64,000 bases of DNA from Woeseiaceae bacterium (GTDB lineage: Bacteria > Pseudomonadota > Gammaproteobacteria > Steroidobacterales > Woeseiaceae): contig JAJFKS010000033.1 of assembly GCA_021773115.1 (NCBI GenBank), positions 248,001 through 312,000 on the forward strand, read 5' to 3'. The notes below the pieces were generated by a model that saw nothing but the letters and a program-made list of their open reading frames with translations, was not told the origin of the DNA and searched no databases. The translations under genes were made by a program, and so were the position numbers. How positions within the stretch are numbered: position 1 is the stretch's first letter; every line of letters begins with the position of its first letter. Shown piece by piece: positions 39,197 through 49,701 of this stretch.

Positions 39197-41613
39197 CATT
39201 CGACAGCCTCCGCGCTATTCGGTGGCGTCGAACTATCCGGCCAACGCCAGTCACGAATCGCTACCGGGTCCTCCCCGTGCTCGGTGATGTACTGACGATG
39301 TTCAATAAGTTTGTCGCGAATAAATTGTTTAGCGTAGGCGGCCGTGTAGCCGAGCGAAGGCACCCGATCAATGACATCGCCAACCAGGTGAAAACGATCG
39401 ATGTCGTTGCGCACTGCCATATCGAAGGGCGTCGTGGTCGTACCCTCCTCTTTGTAGCCGCGCACATGCAGATTACCGTGGTTGGTACGCCGGTAGGTCA
39501 ATCGATGGATCAATGTCGGGTAGCCATGGTAGGCGAAGATGATCGGCTTGTCCGTGGTGAACAGCGTGTCGAAGTCACGATCTGACAAGCCATGCGGATG
39601 CTCCTCCTTGGGTTGCAGTGTCATCAGATCGACGACGTTGACTACGCGTATTCGAAGTTCCGGTAACTGCTCACGCAAAATTGAGACAGCAGCCAGAGTC
39701 TCGAGCGTTGGCACGTCGCCCGCACAGGCCATCACCACATCGGGCTCGGCATCCTGATCGTTGCTGGCCCAGGACCAGATGCCCACGCCGGCGCTGCAGT
39801 GCTTGATCGCGGCATCCATATCCAGCCATTGCGACTGCGGCTGTTTGCCGGCGACGATAACGTTGACGAAATCGCGTGAGCGCAGACATTGATCGGCTAC
39901 GCACAGCAAGGTGTTGGCATCCGGCGGTAGATAGACACGGATAACGTCGGCCTTCTTGTTCACGACGTGATCGATAAAGCCCGGGTCCTGATGCGAAAAG
40001 CCGTTGTGATCCTGACGCCAGACGTGCGAGGTGAGCAGGTAGTTCAGTGAGGCAATCGGCCGACGCCACGGAATATCCTGGCTGGTCACCTTGAGCCACT
40101 TCGCGTGCTGGTTGAACATCGAATCGATGATGTGAATGAAGGCTTCGTAGCAGGAGAAAAAACCGTGCCGGCCGGTCAGCAGATACCCTTCCAGCCAACC
40201 CTGGCAGGTGTGCTCGCTCAAGATTTCCATGACCCGCCCGTCCGCAGCGAGGTGATCGTCCTCGTCGCTGCGCTCGGCCATCCAGGCACGGTCAGTCACC
40301 TCAAACAAGGCCGAGAGGCGATTGGACGCGGTCTCGTCCGGACCAAACACGCGAAAATTGCGGTTGCGCTCGTTACGTTGCATGACGTCACGCAGCAACT
40401 GGCCGAGCACACGGGTCGCCTCCCCCTGCACGCCGCCCGGCACGGGTACCTCGACTGCATAGTCGCGATAGTCTGGCATGCGAAGATTCTTTAGTAACAC
40501 GCCGCCATTGGCGTGCGGATTCGCACCCATGCGTTGGCAGCCGCTGGGCGCCAGCGCCGTCACATTAGCGACCGGTGCGCCCTGTGCATCGAACAATTCT
40601 TCCGGTCGATAACTCTTCAGCCACGCCTCAAGTTGCGCCACGTGTTCAGGATTGCCAGCGAGGCCTGAGAGTGGCACTTGGTGCGAGCGCCAGGAGCCTT
40701 CAGTACGTTTGCCGTCCACCTCAGCCGGGCCCGTCCAGCCTTTGGGTGTGCGCATTATGATCATCGGCCAGCGCGGTCGCTCGGTGTTAGTGCCATCGCG
40801 TGCTGTTTGCTGGATCGTCTGAATGTCCGTCAATGCACGATCGAGCGTCGTCGCCATCGCCTCGTGCATACGATCGGGATCGTCGCCTTCGACAAAATAC
40901 GGTCGATAGCCGTAACCAACGAACAGGCTCTCCAGCTCCTCGTGACTTATGCGTGCGAGTAACGTTGGTGCCGCAATTTTGTAGCCATTCAGGTGCAGGA
41001 TCGGGAGCACCGCACCGTCGTTAGCGGGATTTAGAAACTTGTTCGAGTGCCAGGCGGCTGCGAGCGGCCCGGTCTCCGCCTCGCCATCGCCAACCACACA
41101 CGTAGCGATCAACGATGGATTGTCAAATACGGCACCGTAGGCATGCGACAGCGCGTAACCGAGTTCGCCGCCTTCGTGAATTGAACCCGGGGTCTCGGGA
41201 GCAACATGGCTCGGGATACCACCCGGAAATGAGAATTGTTTGAACAGGCGGCGCATGCCGTCAGTGTCCTGGGACACATTCGGGTACACCTCGCTGTAAC
41301 TGCCCTCAAGCCAGGTGTTGGCGACCAGTGCCGGGCCGCCGTGGCCGGGGCCGGCAATATAGATCATGTTCAGGTCCCGAGCCTTGATCGTACGATTTAG
41401 ATGCGCGTAAATGAAGTTAAGGCCCGGACTTGTGCCCCAGTGCCCGAGCAGGCGCGGCTTGATGTGTTCAAGCGTCAGCGGCTCGGCCAACAAGGGGTTG
41501 TCGAGCAAATAGATCTGGCCGACGGACAGATAGTTGGCGGCGCGCCAATAGGCATTGAGTTGCGTGAGTTGGTCGGCGCTCAACGTTACCTGTGTGTCAG
41601 GTGCAGTGTTCAT
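39196..41613 (-). CDS. xfp: Xylulose-5-phosphate/fructose-6-phosphate phosphoketolase
   Basis: 805 aa; [62 protein letters not shown]. Confidence 0.96.
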   Translation of the reverse strand: MNTAPDTQVTLSADQLTQLNAYWRAANYLSVGQIYLLDNPLLAEPLTLEHIKPRLLGHWGTSPGLNFIYAHLNRTIKARDLNMIYIAGPGHGGPALVANTWLEGSYSEVYPNVSQDTDGMRRLFKQFSFPGGIPSHVAPETPGSIHEGGELGYALSHAYGAVFDNPSLIATCVVGDGEAETGPLAAAWHSNKFLNPANDGAVLPILHLNGYKIAAPTLLARISHEELESLFVGYGYRPYFVEGDDPDRMHEAMATTLDRALTDIQTIQQTARDGTNTERPRWPMIIMRTPKGWTGPAEVDGKRTEGSWRSHQVPLSGLAGNPEHVAQLEAWLKSYRPEELFDAQGAPVANVTALAPSGCQRMGANPHANGGVLLKNLRMPDYRDYAVEVPVPGGVQGEATRVLGQLLRDVMQRNERNRNFRVFGPDETASNRLSALFEVTDRAWMAERSDEDDHLAADGRVMEILSEHTCQGWLEGYLLTGRHGFFSCYEAFIHIIDSMFNQHAKWLKVTSQDIPWRRPIASLNYLLTSHVWRQDHNGFSHQDPGFIDHVVNKKADVIRVYLPPDANTLLCVADQCLRSRDFVNVIVAGKQPQSQWLDMDAAIKHCSAGVGIWSWASNDQDAEPDVVMACAGDVPTLETLAAVSILREQLPELRIRVVNVVDLMTLQPKEEHPHGLSDRDFDTLFTTDKPIIFAYHGYPTLIHRLTYRRTNHGNLHVRGYKEEGTTTTPFDMAVRNDIDRFHLVGDVIDRVPSLGYTAAYAKQFIRDKLIEHRQYITEHGEDPVAIRDWRWPDSSTPPNSAEAVE

Positions 41614-42779
41614 TCGGATAGCTCCAGTATTGAAGTTGTTTCTGATGGGTGGTCAATGTTCAGCAAAATTCGGGCGGCGTCAGCCATGACACGCGCCTCA
41701 TCGGTGGGTACGACCCAGATTTCCACCGCGCTGTCCTCAGCATGAATCAGCCCGCCAGCCTCCGCGGACACTGTTGTATTGTGCTTCGCATCAAGCCGAA
41801 TGCCCGCCCAGGCAAGACGTTCCAGGATTCGGGCCCGCACGAGACTGGCATGCTCGCCGATACCGCCGCCAAACAGGATTGCGTCGGCGCCGCCGAGCAC
41901 AGCGAGATAGGCACCCAGGTACTTGCGAATACGGTGACAGAACATCGCGACCGCGAGCGCAGCGTCGCTGCTATCACTCCCCAAGAGCTCCTGCATGTCG
42001 CCGGTTTGCCCGGAAACGGCCCGCAGGCCAGATGACTCGTTCAAAATCCAGCCGAGTTCGGCCGGGCTGAATCCAGCTTCGTCAATCAGGTGCAAGACCG
42101 CCGCCGGGTCGAGGTCACCGCAGCGGGTGGCCATCATCAGCCCCTCAAGTGGCGAAAAGCCCATGGAGGTTTCCAGCGGTGAACCGTGGTCGCTGGCTGT
42201 CATCGAACACCCGGCTCCCAGCTGCAGCGAGATCACACGAGTACCGCCTGGACTCTGACTACGCTCGCGCCACTGGTCCAGCATCGACTGATGCGCTATG
42301 CCGTGAAACCCGTATCGGCGCAGTTGGTACTTGTCGGCCCACTCCCGGGGTACCGCGTAGTGAGCGGCCGCCCGCGGCAACTCCGCGTAGAACCCGGTAT
42401 CGAAACAGGCCGCCTGTCGAACCTCAGAACCAAACGCCTCGCGGCTGGCACGAATCCAATCGAGCGCGACGCCGTTATGCAGTGGCGCCAGCGTTCTGAG
42501 CCTGTCAATCTCGTCCTCGACACCGGCGTCAATCCAGCACGGTGCGCGCAAGCGCTGGCCACCGTGAACGACGCGGTGCATGACAAGCTTCGGAGCACCC
42601 AGGGCATGGCGGCGCACGAAATCCACGAGTACATCGGGATCCCGTGCCGGCGACGGCGACAGGTGCATATCGGCAACGCGGCTCAGCTCACCGTCGAGCA
42701 CATAGTCCGCCAGTCGCAACGACGAACTGCCGGCGTTAACGGTGAGAATGTGGTGGCCTTTGTCGGGTGCCGCAGTCAT
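41610..42779 (-). CDS. ackA: Acetate kinase
   Basis: Start [66 protein letters not shown]. Confidence 0.93.
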   Translation of the reverse strand: MTAAPDKGHHILTVNAGSSSLRLADYVLDGELSRVADMHLSPSPARDPDVLVDFVRRHALGAPKLVMHRVVHGGQRLRAPCWIDAGVEDEIDRLRTLAPLHNGVALDWIRASREAFGSEVRQAACFDTGFYAELPRAAAHYAVPREWADKYQLRRYGFHGIAHQSMLDQWRERSQSPGGTRVISLQLGAGCSMTASDHGSPLETSMGFSPLEGLMMATRCGDLDPAAVLHLIDEAGFSPAELGWILNESSGLRAVSGQTGDMQELLGSDSSDAALAVAMFCHRIRKYLGAYLAVLGGADAILFGGGIGEHASLVRARILERLAWAGIRLDAKHNTTVSAEAGGLIHAEDSAVEIWVVPTDEARVMADAARILLNIDHPSETTSILELSE

Positions 42780-42816
42780 TGGCCGCCTCTTGTTTACTCT
42801 GCGCCGGCCGGCACCA

Positions 42817-43074
42817 TTAAGCGCCCCACCGCCGACTGAAAAAGTTGTAGAGCGGGACGTAGACGATGGCGGCATAGAAGCCGAACAGGAAACTCTCAAT
42901 GAGCCCCAGCAAAAAACCCCACCAGGACAGCCATTCGAATGCTGGCAGGATCTGCTCAAGAAAAGCATGCATGTGCAGAGATTCCGGTGTCACCAGCCCC
43001 CAAAGCACGCACACGACAAACGACACCGCCGCCCAACTGCCGAGCGACCATCCCACGATTTTCCAGTTCAACAT
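42817..43074 (-). CDS. DUF5676-like small membrane protein
   Basis: MLNWKIVGWSLGSWAAVSFVVCVLWGLVTPESLHMHAFLEQILPAFEWLSWWGFLLGLIESFLFGFYAAIVYVPLYNFFSRRWGA. Confidence 0.7.
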   Translation of the reverse strand: MLNWKIVGWSLGSWAAVSFVVCVLWGLVTPESLHMHAFLEQILPAFEWLSWWGFLLGLIESFLFGFYAAIVYVPLYNFFSRRWGA

Positions 43075-43084
43075 CAGGTTCTCC

Positions 43085-43240
43085 TCAATGGTGTTTGTCC
43101 GGCTTTTGCCCGTCATCGCCAGGGTCTTCTTCACTGTTCGCGCCATGATCGCCGTGGCCGCCGTGTCCGTGAAACAGGTGCATGCCAACGCACAACAATA
43201 AAATGATCAAAAAAAACGAATTTGCATTCAGCCAACCCAT
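43085..43240 (-). CDS. Small DUF2933-like membrane protein with His-rich tail (second copy)
   Basis: Read directly: MGWLNANSFFLIILLLCVGMHLFHGHGGHGDHGANSEEDPGDDGQKPDKHH*; not in the ORF track. Confidence 0.65.
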   Translation of the reverse strand: MGWLNANSFFLIILLLCVGMHLFHGHGGHGDHGANSEEDPGDDGQKPDKHH

Positions 43241-43250
43241 ATTGGTCACC

Positions 43251-43583
43251 CTACTCGGTTAACGAGGCGCCCAACACCTCGGCGCCATTGGTCAGATTGA
43301 CCAGCCGGTCGATGCTTTCAACAGTCAACATGCCAGCCTGAGCACCGCAATCTTGCGCGCACTGTCCAATCGCACCAATTATGGAATCAAGCTTTTCGTC
43401 GCCGACATACAATATCAATCGGGCGTTGTCGTTCATCAGGTCGCGGCGAAAGAAATTGGGATGTTCACCGTAACCTTGCACGTGCTCAACTGTCACGCCG
43501 GGTACACCGCAAGCACGCAAGCTCTTTTCCATGGTCGGCAGAATGTCGATCGGTACGATCGCCGTGATACGTTTGATCTTCAT
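43251..43583 (-). CDS. PII-family/PII-like signalling protein
   Basis: MKIKRITAIVPIDILPTMEKSLRACGVPGVTVEHVQGYGEHPNFFRRDLMNDNARLILYVGDEKLDSIIGAIGQCAQDCGAQAGMLTVESIDRLVNL: ferredoxin-like PII pattern with shortened T-loop. Confidence 0.75.
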   Translation of the reverse strand: MKIKRITAIVPIDILPTMEKSLRACGVPGVTVEHVQGYGEHPNFFRRDLMNDNARLILYVGDEKLDSIIGAIGQCAQDCGAQAGMLTVESIDRLVNLTNGAEVLGASLTE

Positions 43584-43647
43584 GTTAGGGTCTCCTGAAT
43601 TGCATTGCCGTGGCCGCGGGTCGCCAGCAGGTGCTGTACATAACCAG

Positions 43648-44025
43648 CTATTCCACAATCAACTTGCCGCGGAACATGCCCATCTGGCAGGCGAACTCAT
43701 ACTCCCCAGGCTCCGTCGGAACGAATTCCACGGCCACCGTTTCACCGGTCGGCAATTGCACGCTTTTATCAAAGTCCGGCAGCATCACCATTTCCGAACA
43801 ACTCGCCGTTTCCTCGCGGCGAAAGTTCAAGCGCACCGGCTTACCGCGCTCAACCAGCACAAGGTCGGGCGTGTAGCCGCCCTTGACCAAAATCATTGCC
43901 TCCTGCTGTCCTGAGCTTGTCAGCGTCGCTCGCGTCCCCTTTGATTTCTTCAACCAGAAAAACCACACGATGAACACGATCAGCGTAAATCCAAGCACCG
44001 TTACGAATAGACGATCGGGTGTCAT
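43648..44025 (-). CDS. Membrane-anchored cupredoxin-domain protein
   Basis: 125 aa; N-terminal [58 protein letters not shown]. Confidence 0.85.
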   Translation of the reverse strand: MTPDRLFVTVLGFTLIVFIVWFFWLKKSKGTRATLTSSGQQEAMILVKGGYTPDLVLVERGKPVRLNFRREETASCSEMVMLPDFDKSVQLPTGETVAVEFVPTEPGEYEFACQMGMFRGKLIVE

Positions 44026-46490
44026 GTCACAGCTCCTTTAGGTTGGAAATAGCGAAGGCGATTGGCGTTGGTAACCACCGTGACCGAGCTGAACGCCATG
44101 GCGCCTGCGGCAATCAGCGGCGAGAGCAACAAGCCCGTGAACGGATACAACAGTCCCATCGCAACAGGAACGCCCAAAATGTTGTATATGAATGCGCCAA
44201 AGAGGTTCTGCTTAACATTTCGCATCGTCGCGCGGGAGATTTCCATGGCTGTCACAACGCCCGTCAAACTCCCCTTAATCAAGGTTATGTCGCTCGCCTC
44301 AATCGCTACGTCGGTTCCGGTGCCGATCGCCATGCCGACGTCGGCTTGTGCAAGCGCCGGTGCATCGTTAATGCCATCGCCGACCATTGCGACGACCTTG
44401 CCTTCGAGTTGCAGCTTCTGAATTTCGTGGGCCTTGTCCTGCGGCAGGACATCAGCCAGAACCCGGTCAACGCCGACCTGTTCCGCAATCGCCTCGGCAG
44501 TGCGCGCGTTGTCGCCGGTGATCATGACGACCTCAAGACCCAGGCTGTGCAAGGCCTTGATCGCCATCGGCGAGTCGTCCTTGATCGTGTCAGCAACCGC
44601 AACCAGGCCCGCGGCTTCGCCGTCGATTGCGACGTACATGGGTGTTTTGCCATCGGCGGCGAGGCGATCCCAGTCAGCGCTCAAGGCATCGGCATCGATG
44701 TTTCTATCGCGCAATAATTTGACGTTGCCGAGCAACAGCTCGTGCTCGCCCACTCGGCCACTGACGCCGTGTCCGGGGATAGCGGCAAAATCGATACTCG
44801 CCTGAAGCGTGAGCCCGCGCGACTCCGCGCCGCGCACGATCGCCTCGCCCAAAGGGTGCTCAGAGCCTTTTTCCAGTGCCGCCGTCCACGCCAGAAGATC
44901 GTCCTCGACAAACCCGCCAATCGTGACTACGTCGGTCAAGGCAGGTTCACCCTTGGTGATGGTGCCGGTCTTATCAAGGACAATGGCATCGATGCGTTTG
45001 GCCGTTTGCAAGGCATCGCCCGAGCGAATCAGAATGCCGTTCTCGGCGCCTTTACCAATACCCACTGTCAGCGACGTTGGCGTTGCCAGTCCTAAAGCGC
45101 AGGGGCACGCAATGATGAGCGTGGTGACCAGAACAATGATGGCGTAGACAATACGTGGCTCGGGACCGACGTTGTACCAGACCATGAAGGCGAGAATGCC
45201 GAGGATCATGACGGTCGGAACGAAGTAGGCGGCAACCTGATCCACCACACGCTGAATCGGCGCTTTGGATCCCTGCGCGTCCTGCACCATGCGAATGATG
45301 TTCGCCAGTGCGGTGTCCTTGCCGACTCGGGTGGCCTTGAATGTAAAGCTGCCGGTTTTGTTAAGCGTCGCACCGATCACCTCATCGCCGACGCCTTTTT
45401 CCACCGGCATCGACTCACCGGTGATCATGGATTCATCGATGCTGCTCGAGCCTTCTGTCAGCGTGCCATCGACCGGGATCTTTTCGCCCGGGCGTACCAC
45501 GACCAGGTCACCGCCCACGACTTCCTCGACGGGAATGTCCACCTCTCTACCTTCACGTACGACGCGGGCTGTCTTGGCCTGCAGGCCAACCAGCTTCTTA
45601 ATCGCCTCCGAGGTCTTGCCTTTGGCTTTGACTTCCAGCGCCATCCCTAAGACAACCAACGCCACGACCACTGTCGAGACATCCCAAAACGCTTCGGCCA
45701 GCGCCTGGGTTGGAAACCACTGCGGAAACAGCACGGCGACGGCCGAATACAAAAACGCCGCGGTGATACCGGATGCAATCAGCGTGTGCATGTTGGCCGT
45801 ACGATGTTTGAGTGCCGCCCACATGCCGGTGTAGAACTGCGAGCCGGACCACACGAGAACCGGTAGCGTCAACAGGCCAAGCAGGCCCCATACGATGCGA
45901 CGATTGTCACTGCCCATTGGCATCCAGTCGCGGAGCCCAGGAACAAAGTCCGGATAGCTAAAGAACATCACCGGCAGAGAAATTACGCCCGCGAACCAGA
46001 ACTTTCGCATCAGGCTCTTGTATTCAGCGTTTTGTTGTTCAGCATGTCGATCAACACTCCCTCCCGTCGAATCCAGTGCCGGCGCCAACCGATAGCCACT
46101 TTCCTCGACAGCTCGCCTCAAACCCTCGACATCAATCAATGCCGGTCGGTATTCGATATTCACTTCAGCGGTGGCCGAGTTCACCGAGGCGGAAATAACA
46201 CCTGAAGTCCGCAGCAACGCACCCTCGACCTGCGAAACGCAGGAAGCGCAGCGCAAGCCCTCCACGGCCATACGCGCCTTGGCCCCTCCGACGGTAAAGC
46301 CTTCTTCGCGTACGGCGTCAGCCAATGTACGCACTTCAACCTGTTCCTCGTTGTATTCAACCTGAGCACTTTTGTCCGCCAAGCTGACGCGTGCATCTGA
46401 CACGCCAGGGATGCGACGTAGGGCGACCTGCACACGCTTTGAGCAATGTATGCAAGTCATGTCCTCTACGGTGAACTTAAGTTGTTGCAT
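44022..46490 (-). CDS. copA: Copper-translocating P1B-type ATPase
   Basis: Two HMA domains ([18 protein letters not shown]), CPC motif [35 protein letters not shown]. Confidence 0.95.
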   Translation of the reverse strand: MQQLKFTVEDMTCIHCSKRVQVALRRIPGVSDARVSLADKSAQVEYNEEQVEVRTLADAVREEGFTVGGAKARMAVEGLRCASCVSQVEGALLRTSGVISASVNSATAEVNIEYRPALIDVEGLRRAVEESGYRLAPALDSTGGSVDRHAEQQNAEYKSLMRKFWFAGVISLPVMFFSYPDFVPGLRDWMPMGSDNRRIVWGLLGLLTLPVLVWSGSQFYTGMWAALKHRTANMHTLIASGITAAFLYSAVAVLFPQWFPTQALAEAFWDVSTVVVALVVLGMALEVKAKGKTSEAIKKLVGLQAKTARVVREGREVDIPVEEVVGGDLVVVRPGEKIPVDGTLTEGSSSIDESMITGESMPVEKGVGDEVIGATLNKTGSFTFKATRVGKDTALANIIRMVQDAQGSKAPIQRVVDQVAAYFVPTVMILGILAFMVWYNVGPEPRIVYAIIVLVTTLIIACPCALGLATPTSLTVGIGKGAENGILIRSGDALQTAKRIDAIVLDKTGTITKGEPALTDVVTIGGFVEDDLLAWTAALEKGSEHPLGEAIVRGAESRGLTLQASIDFAAIPGHGVSGRVGEHELLLGNVKLLRDRNIDADALSADWDRLAADGKTPMYVAIDGEAAGLVAVADTIKDDSPMAIKALHSLGLEVVMITGDNARTAEAIAEQVGVDRVLADVLPQDKAHEIQKLQLEGKVVAMVGDGINDAPALAQADVGMAIGTGTDVAIEASDITLIKGSLTGVVTAMEISRATMRNVKQNLFGAFIYNILGVPVAMGLLYPFTGLLLSPLIAAGAMAFSSVTVVTNANRLRYFQPKGAVT

Positions 46491-47124
46491 GATCGACTCC
46501 AATTTCAAGAATGCTGTCATCAATGAATCGATAAGGCGGCACGACGAGGTTGGTTGGTGCAGGCACATTCTTGGTCACACGCCCGGCTAAATCGAACTTG
46601 GAGCCGTGGCACGGACAAAAATAGCCACCCATCCAATCCTCCCCGAGCCCTTCTCCAGCCACGTCCGGGCGAAATAGCGGCACACAACCCAGGTGTGTGC
46701 ACAGAGCCACTGCCACAAAAATTTCAGGGCGTAGTGAACGCAGCGGATTTTGCGCGTACGGCGGCTGCTGCGTCTGCACAGCTGAGTCGGGATCACGCAG
46801 CTCGTTAATCCAGTGCCCGTGCGCCATGCGCTCAAGCATCGCCGGTGTGCGACGCAAGATCCAGATGGGCTTGCCGCGCCAGATAACCGTGATTTGTGCG
46901 CCCGGCTCGATTTGGCCAACGTTTACGGACACCGCACCGCCGACCGCCTGCGCTTTCGCGCTCGGTCTTAGCGATGCAATAAACGGCCATGCCGCCAGGC
47001 CCGCGCCGACCACCCCGGTGGTGGTGGCCGCGGCGACCAGAAAATGTCGGCGTTGCCGCTCGGGATCACTCACCAACTTACTGGTGGATCCCGTATCCGC
47101 AGCGGCGTCTGGTTTGGATTTCAT
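46477..47124 (-). CDS. Rieske 2Fe-2S protein (ubiquinol-cytochrome c reductase iron-sulfur subunit-like), no cytochrome b/c1 adjacent
   Basis: 215 aa; N-terminal [12 protein letters not shown]...[17 protein letters not shown]. Confidence 0.92.
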   Translation of the reverse strand: MKSKPDAAADTGSTSKLVSDPERQRRHFLVAAATTTGVVGAGLAAWPFIASLRPSAKAQAVGGAVSVNVGQIEPGAQITVIWRGKPIWILRRTPAMLERMAHGHWINELRDPDSAVQTQQPPYAQNPLRSLRPEIFVAVALCTHLGCVPLFRPDVAGEGLGEDWMGGYFCPCHGSKFDLAGRVTKNVPAPTNLVVPPYRFIDDSILEIGVDHATT

Positions 47125-47555
47125 AGTTCGACCTTACCTATGTCGCCGCCCATTTCTGCCACGGCATCAATCAGGTGGCACAAACTTTCGTGGCTGGGTA
47201 GTTGATCCGGCATGGACTCCCACACGTCGACCGCAGACTCAATACGGCTTTGCAGTGCGTTGAGTTCCTGGAGTCGCTTCCGATTTTCGTTTGCGCGCCG
47301 CGTGATTATTTGACGAACCTCCCGGCACGGCGATTGACCCGCGTCCGCGTCGGCCAATATTCTTTGTATGTCGCTGAGCTTAAAACCCAGTAATTTTGCG
47401 CGCCGAATGAAGCGAACACGATAAATGTCCGTCGTCGAGAACTGACGATAACCGTTGTCGGAGTCACGCGATGGCGTAAGCAAACCAATCTGCGTGTAAT
47501 AGCGCACCACGTAGGACCGCACACCGGCTTTGTTGGCTAGTCCTTTTACGTGCAT
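47121..47555 (-). CDS. MerR-family transcriptional regulator (heavy-metal type)
   Basis: 144 aa; VRYYTQIGLLTPSRDSDNGYRQFSTTDIYRVRFIRRAKLLGFKLSDIQRIL; Cys at SPCREV and SLCHLI. Confidence 0.9.
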   Translation of the reverse strand: MHVKGLANKAGVRSYVVRYYTQIGLLTPSRDSDNGYRQFSTTDIYRVRFIRRAKLLGFKLSDIQRILADADAGQSPCREVRQIITRRANENRKRLQELNALQSRIESAVDVWESMPDQLPSHESLCHLIDAVAEMGGDIGKVEL

Positions 47556-47587
47556 CGCGCTTCTCCCGTACTCAGCGACAAAGTCTG

Positions 47588-47941
47588 CTAGTTTTTCGCA
47601 GCAGCCGTTCCAAAGGCTTTTCGAAGATAAGCAAGCACCGCCTGAATATCAGCCTCTGTAAGGCTCGGGTTGCCGCCCTTGACGGGCATCGCCAATGGCG
47701 AGCCTGGGCTTTGAAATCCGTTGGTAATATTGGTGATGAGTTCCTCATCACTCTTGCTCAGCGGCCCGTCGGCGGCGTTAAAATCCTTGACGCCCGGAAT
47801 GGTTCCTTTGCCATTCGCACCATGGCAGGCGATACAGGTCTGGGAAAACACCTTCTCTCCGGCCTCTACTTTCGCCCCTGTCGTATCAGCAAACGCCGAA
47901 ACATTCGCGCCGAACAGCAAAACCAATAGCGCCCATCGCAT
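47588..47941 (-). CDS. Cytochrome c
   Basis: 117 aa; signal peptide; CIACHGANGKGTIPGV; SPLAMPVKGG; LRKAFG. Confidence 0.88.
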   Translation of the reverse strand: MRWALLVLLFGANVSAFADTTGAKVEAGEKVFSQTCIACHGANGKGTIPGVKDFNAADGPLSKSDEELITNITNGFQSPGSPLAMPVKGGNPSLTEADIQAVLAYLRKAFGTAAAKN

Positions 47942-47942
47942 G

Positions 47943-48251
47943 TCAGTTGCTCCCTTGCAGGAATATCAGAATATCTTCCGTCTCCGCGGCGGTAAGCCCG
48001 GCACGAACTCGCATATGCATCATCGCCGCACGCCACTGGTCATCTCGAAGCTCCTTCGGATCGCGCATGTTGTGGCACCGCGTACAATTGTTCGCCCAAG
48101 CCTTGGCACCACGAGCAAACTGCATTGGATCGAACTGATTTGTCGTCGGCGATTCGGCGGCAACTGCGGAGCTCTGTGAAAGCGCAAGTCCTGTGCCCGA
48201 GGCAACTGAAACGAGAGCGAATGCGATAATGGGTAGTAGTTGCTTTTTCAT
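47943..48251 (-). CDS. Small cytochrome c
   Basis: 102 aa; signal peptide; CTRCHNMRDPKELRDDQWRAAMMHMRVRAGLTAAETEDILIFLQ. Confidence 0.85.
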   Translation of the reverse strand: MKKQLLPIIAFALVSVASGTGLALSQSSAVAAESPTTNQFDPMQFARGAKAWANNCTRCHNMRDPKELRDDQWRAAMMHMRVRAGLTAAETEDILIFLQGSN

Positions 48252-48266
48252 GATTCGAATTCCTCT

Positions 48267-49535
48267 TTAGTAGCCGTAGGCGATTTGGACCAGCCAACGA
48301 TCATCGTCTGTGGATTCACCGACCAGACCGGTGTTGGATTCGTAGGCAAATTTCAGCATCGCGCTGGGTGCCAACAGATAATTCACGCCTAGCGCCCACT
48401 GCTCCTGTGATTTGTCGGCATGTGGCGACGTGTAGTCTGTGTAGCGCGCTACACCCTCCCATTTTGCGTCGGCAAACTTGTAGGCACCCTGCACGTACCA
48501 GGTTTCCCAAATACCACCCTCGGGAGCAATACTGGTTTGCTCGTCGGCAATATCTTGACGAATAAATTCACTTCGGAGATCCAGGTTGTTCCATTGGTAA
48601 CTGGCGTCGACGCCAAATACTTTGTAGTCGCGGGTTGGGTCACCTTCGAAATCAACTCCATCGTTCTCAACGACTGCAGCATCACCAAATGCGCCAGACA
48701 CAGCGAACTCAAACTTTGGAAACGGCAGCAAACTAACCCGCCCACCAAACACCTTTTCATCATCCGGGTCGCCTGTGAATCCATCGGTATCGATGCCGTG
48801 AATCTCGCCGTCTTCGCCTTCGAGCTTGGGGCCATTGCCGATAAAGCCGGCATAAGTCATTTTGCTTTGCTCGCCAACCCTGATGCCGCCGCGCAATTGA
48901 ACGCCCACCTCGGCCAGCGGTGCTGCGCCATCGTGGCCAAATCCTGGTGGCGCCGAAGGTAGCTTGTTGATCCAGGACGGGTGCATGTTCTGACGGAAAT
49001 TGCCGATGGGGCTCAAGAACTTGCCGGCTAGCAATACCATGTTGTTGTTGAGAAACAGATCAATACTGCTGTACTCGAGGGCCATGTTGGTATCGCCATT
49101 TTCCTCGATTTGTACTTCTATCTCCGCTTCCCACAAAATACGGTCTTTGAATTGGAAGTGAAACATTGGATTGAAGTTCGCGACAAAAGCAGCATTGCCG
49201 TTCTCGGGACTAACGTAGTCGGCGGATGCGTAGCCAGCCAGGTGCGTAACCGAGTTGCTGTTCTTCCATTCATTGGCAGCGATCTCCGCATTTTGCGCCG
49301 CTTGCCTGGCCGCAACGCTTTCTGCTCGAATTGATTGCATATCCTCGCTGTCGGGTGCCTGTCGCTCCTTTTCCAACTCAGCGCGGAGTACTGCCAGCTC
49401 CTCGGCCATCGCCAGTGTTTTCGCTTCAAGCTCGTCGATCCGGTCGGCGTGACTCTGCGCAAATACCGGCGAAGCGCTCACCAGGATTAGCAAGCAGAGT
49501 GTGCTGGACAACTTGGATTGTGGCGCTGTTTTCAT
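48267..49535 (-). CDS. Outer-membrane porin (phosphate-selective porin O/P-like)
   Basis: 422 aa; signal peptide, N-terminal coiled coil (IDELEAKTLAMAEELAVLRAELEKE), beta-barrel pattern, C-terminal aromatic IAYGY. Confidence 0.75.
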   Translation of the reverse strand: MKTAPQSKLSSTLCLLILVSASPVFAQSHADRIDELEAKTLAMAEELAVLRAELEKERQAPDSEDMQSIRAESVAARQAAQNAEIAANEWKNSNSVTHLAGYASADYVSPENGNAAFVANFNPMFHFQFKDRILWEAEIEVQIEENGDTNMALEYSSIDLFLNNNMVLLAGKFLSPIGNFRQNMHPSWINKLPSAPPGFGHDGAAPLAEVGVQLRGGIRVGEQSKMTYAGFIGNGPKLEGEDGEIHGIDTDGFTGDPDDEKVFGGRVSLLPFPKFEFAVSGAFGDAAVVENDGVDFEGDPTRDYKVFGVDASYQWNNLDLRSEFIRQDIADEQTSIAPEGGIWETWYVQGAYKFADAKWEGVARYTDYTSPHADKSQEQWALGVNYLLAPSAMLKFAYESNTGLVGESTDDDRWLVQIAYGY

Positions 49536-49611
49536 CAGTGTCTCCCTCGTCTCGTAGTGACCGTGTTGACGTTATCTAAAAAATTGAAAGCAATACGCTG
49601 CTCCAACCTGA

Positions 49612-49643
49612 ATGCTACGACCTATACGTTGCACACAGCTCAA
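49612..49643 (-). promoter_or_regulatory. MerR-type promoter/operator upstream of the porin-cytochrome-CopA array
   Basis: TTGAGC-TGTGTGCAACGTATAGGTCG(20)-TAGCAT. Confidence 0.6.
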
Positions 49644-49701
49644 GTAGGTATTACCCACAGTGCACCCCGTGTTTTCCTGCGGCGCTGATGAATTCGCTTC
49701 G

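Noticed and set aside
42186-42839. 217-aa plus-strand ORF opposite ackA
   Set aside because: Antisense shadow of acetate kinase.
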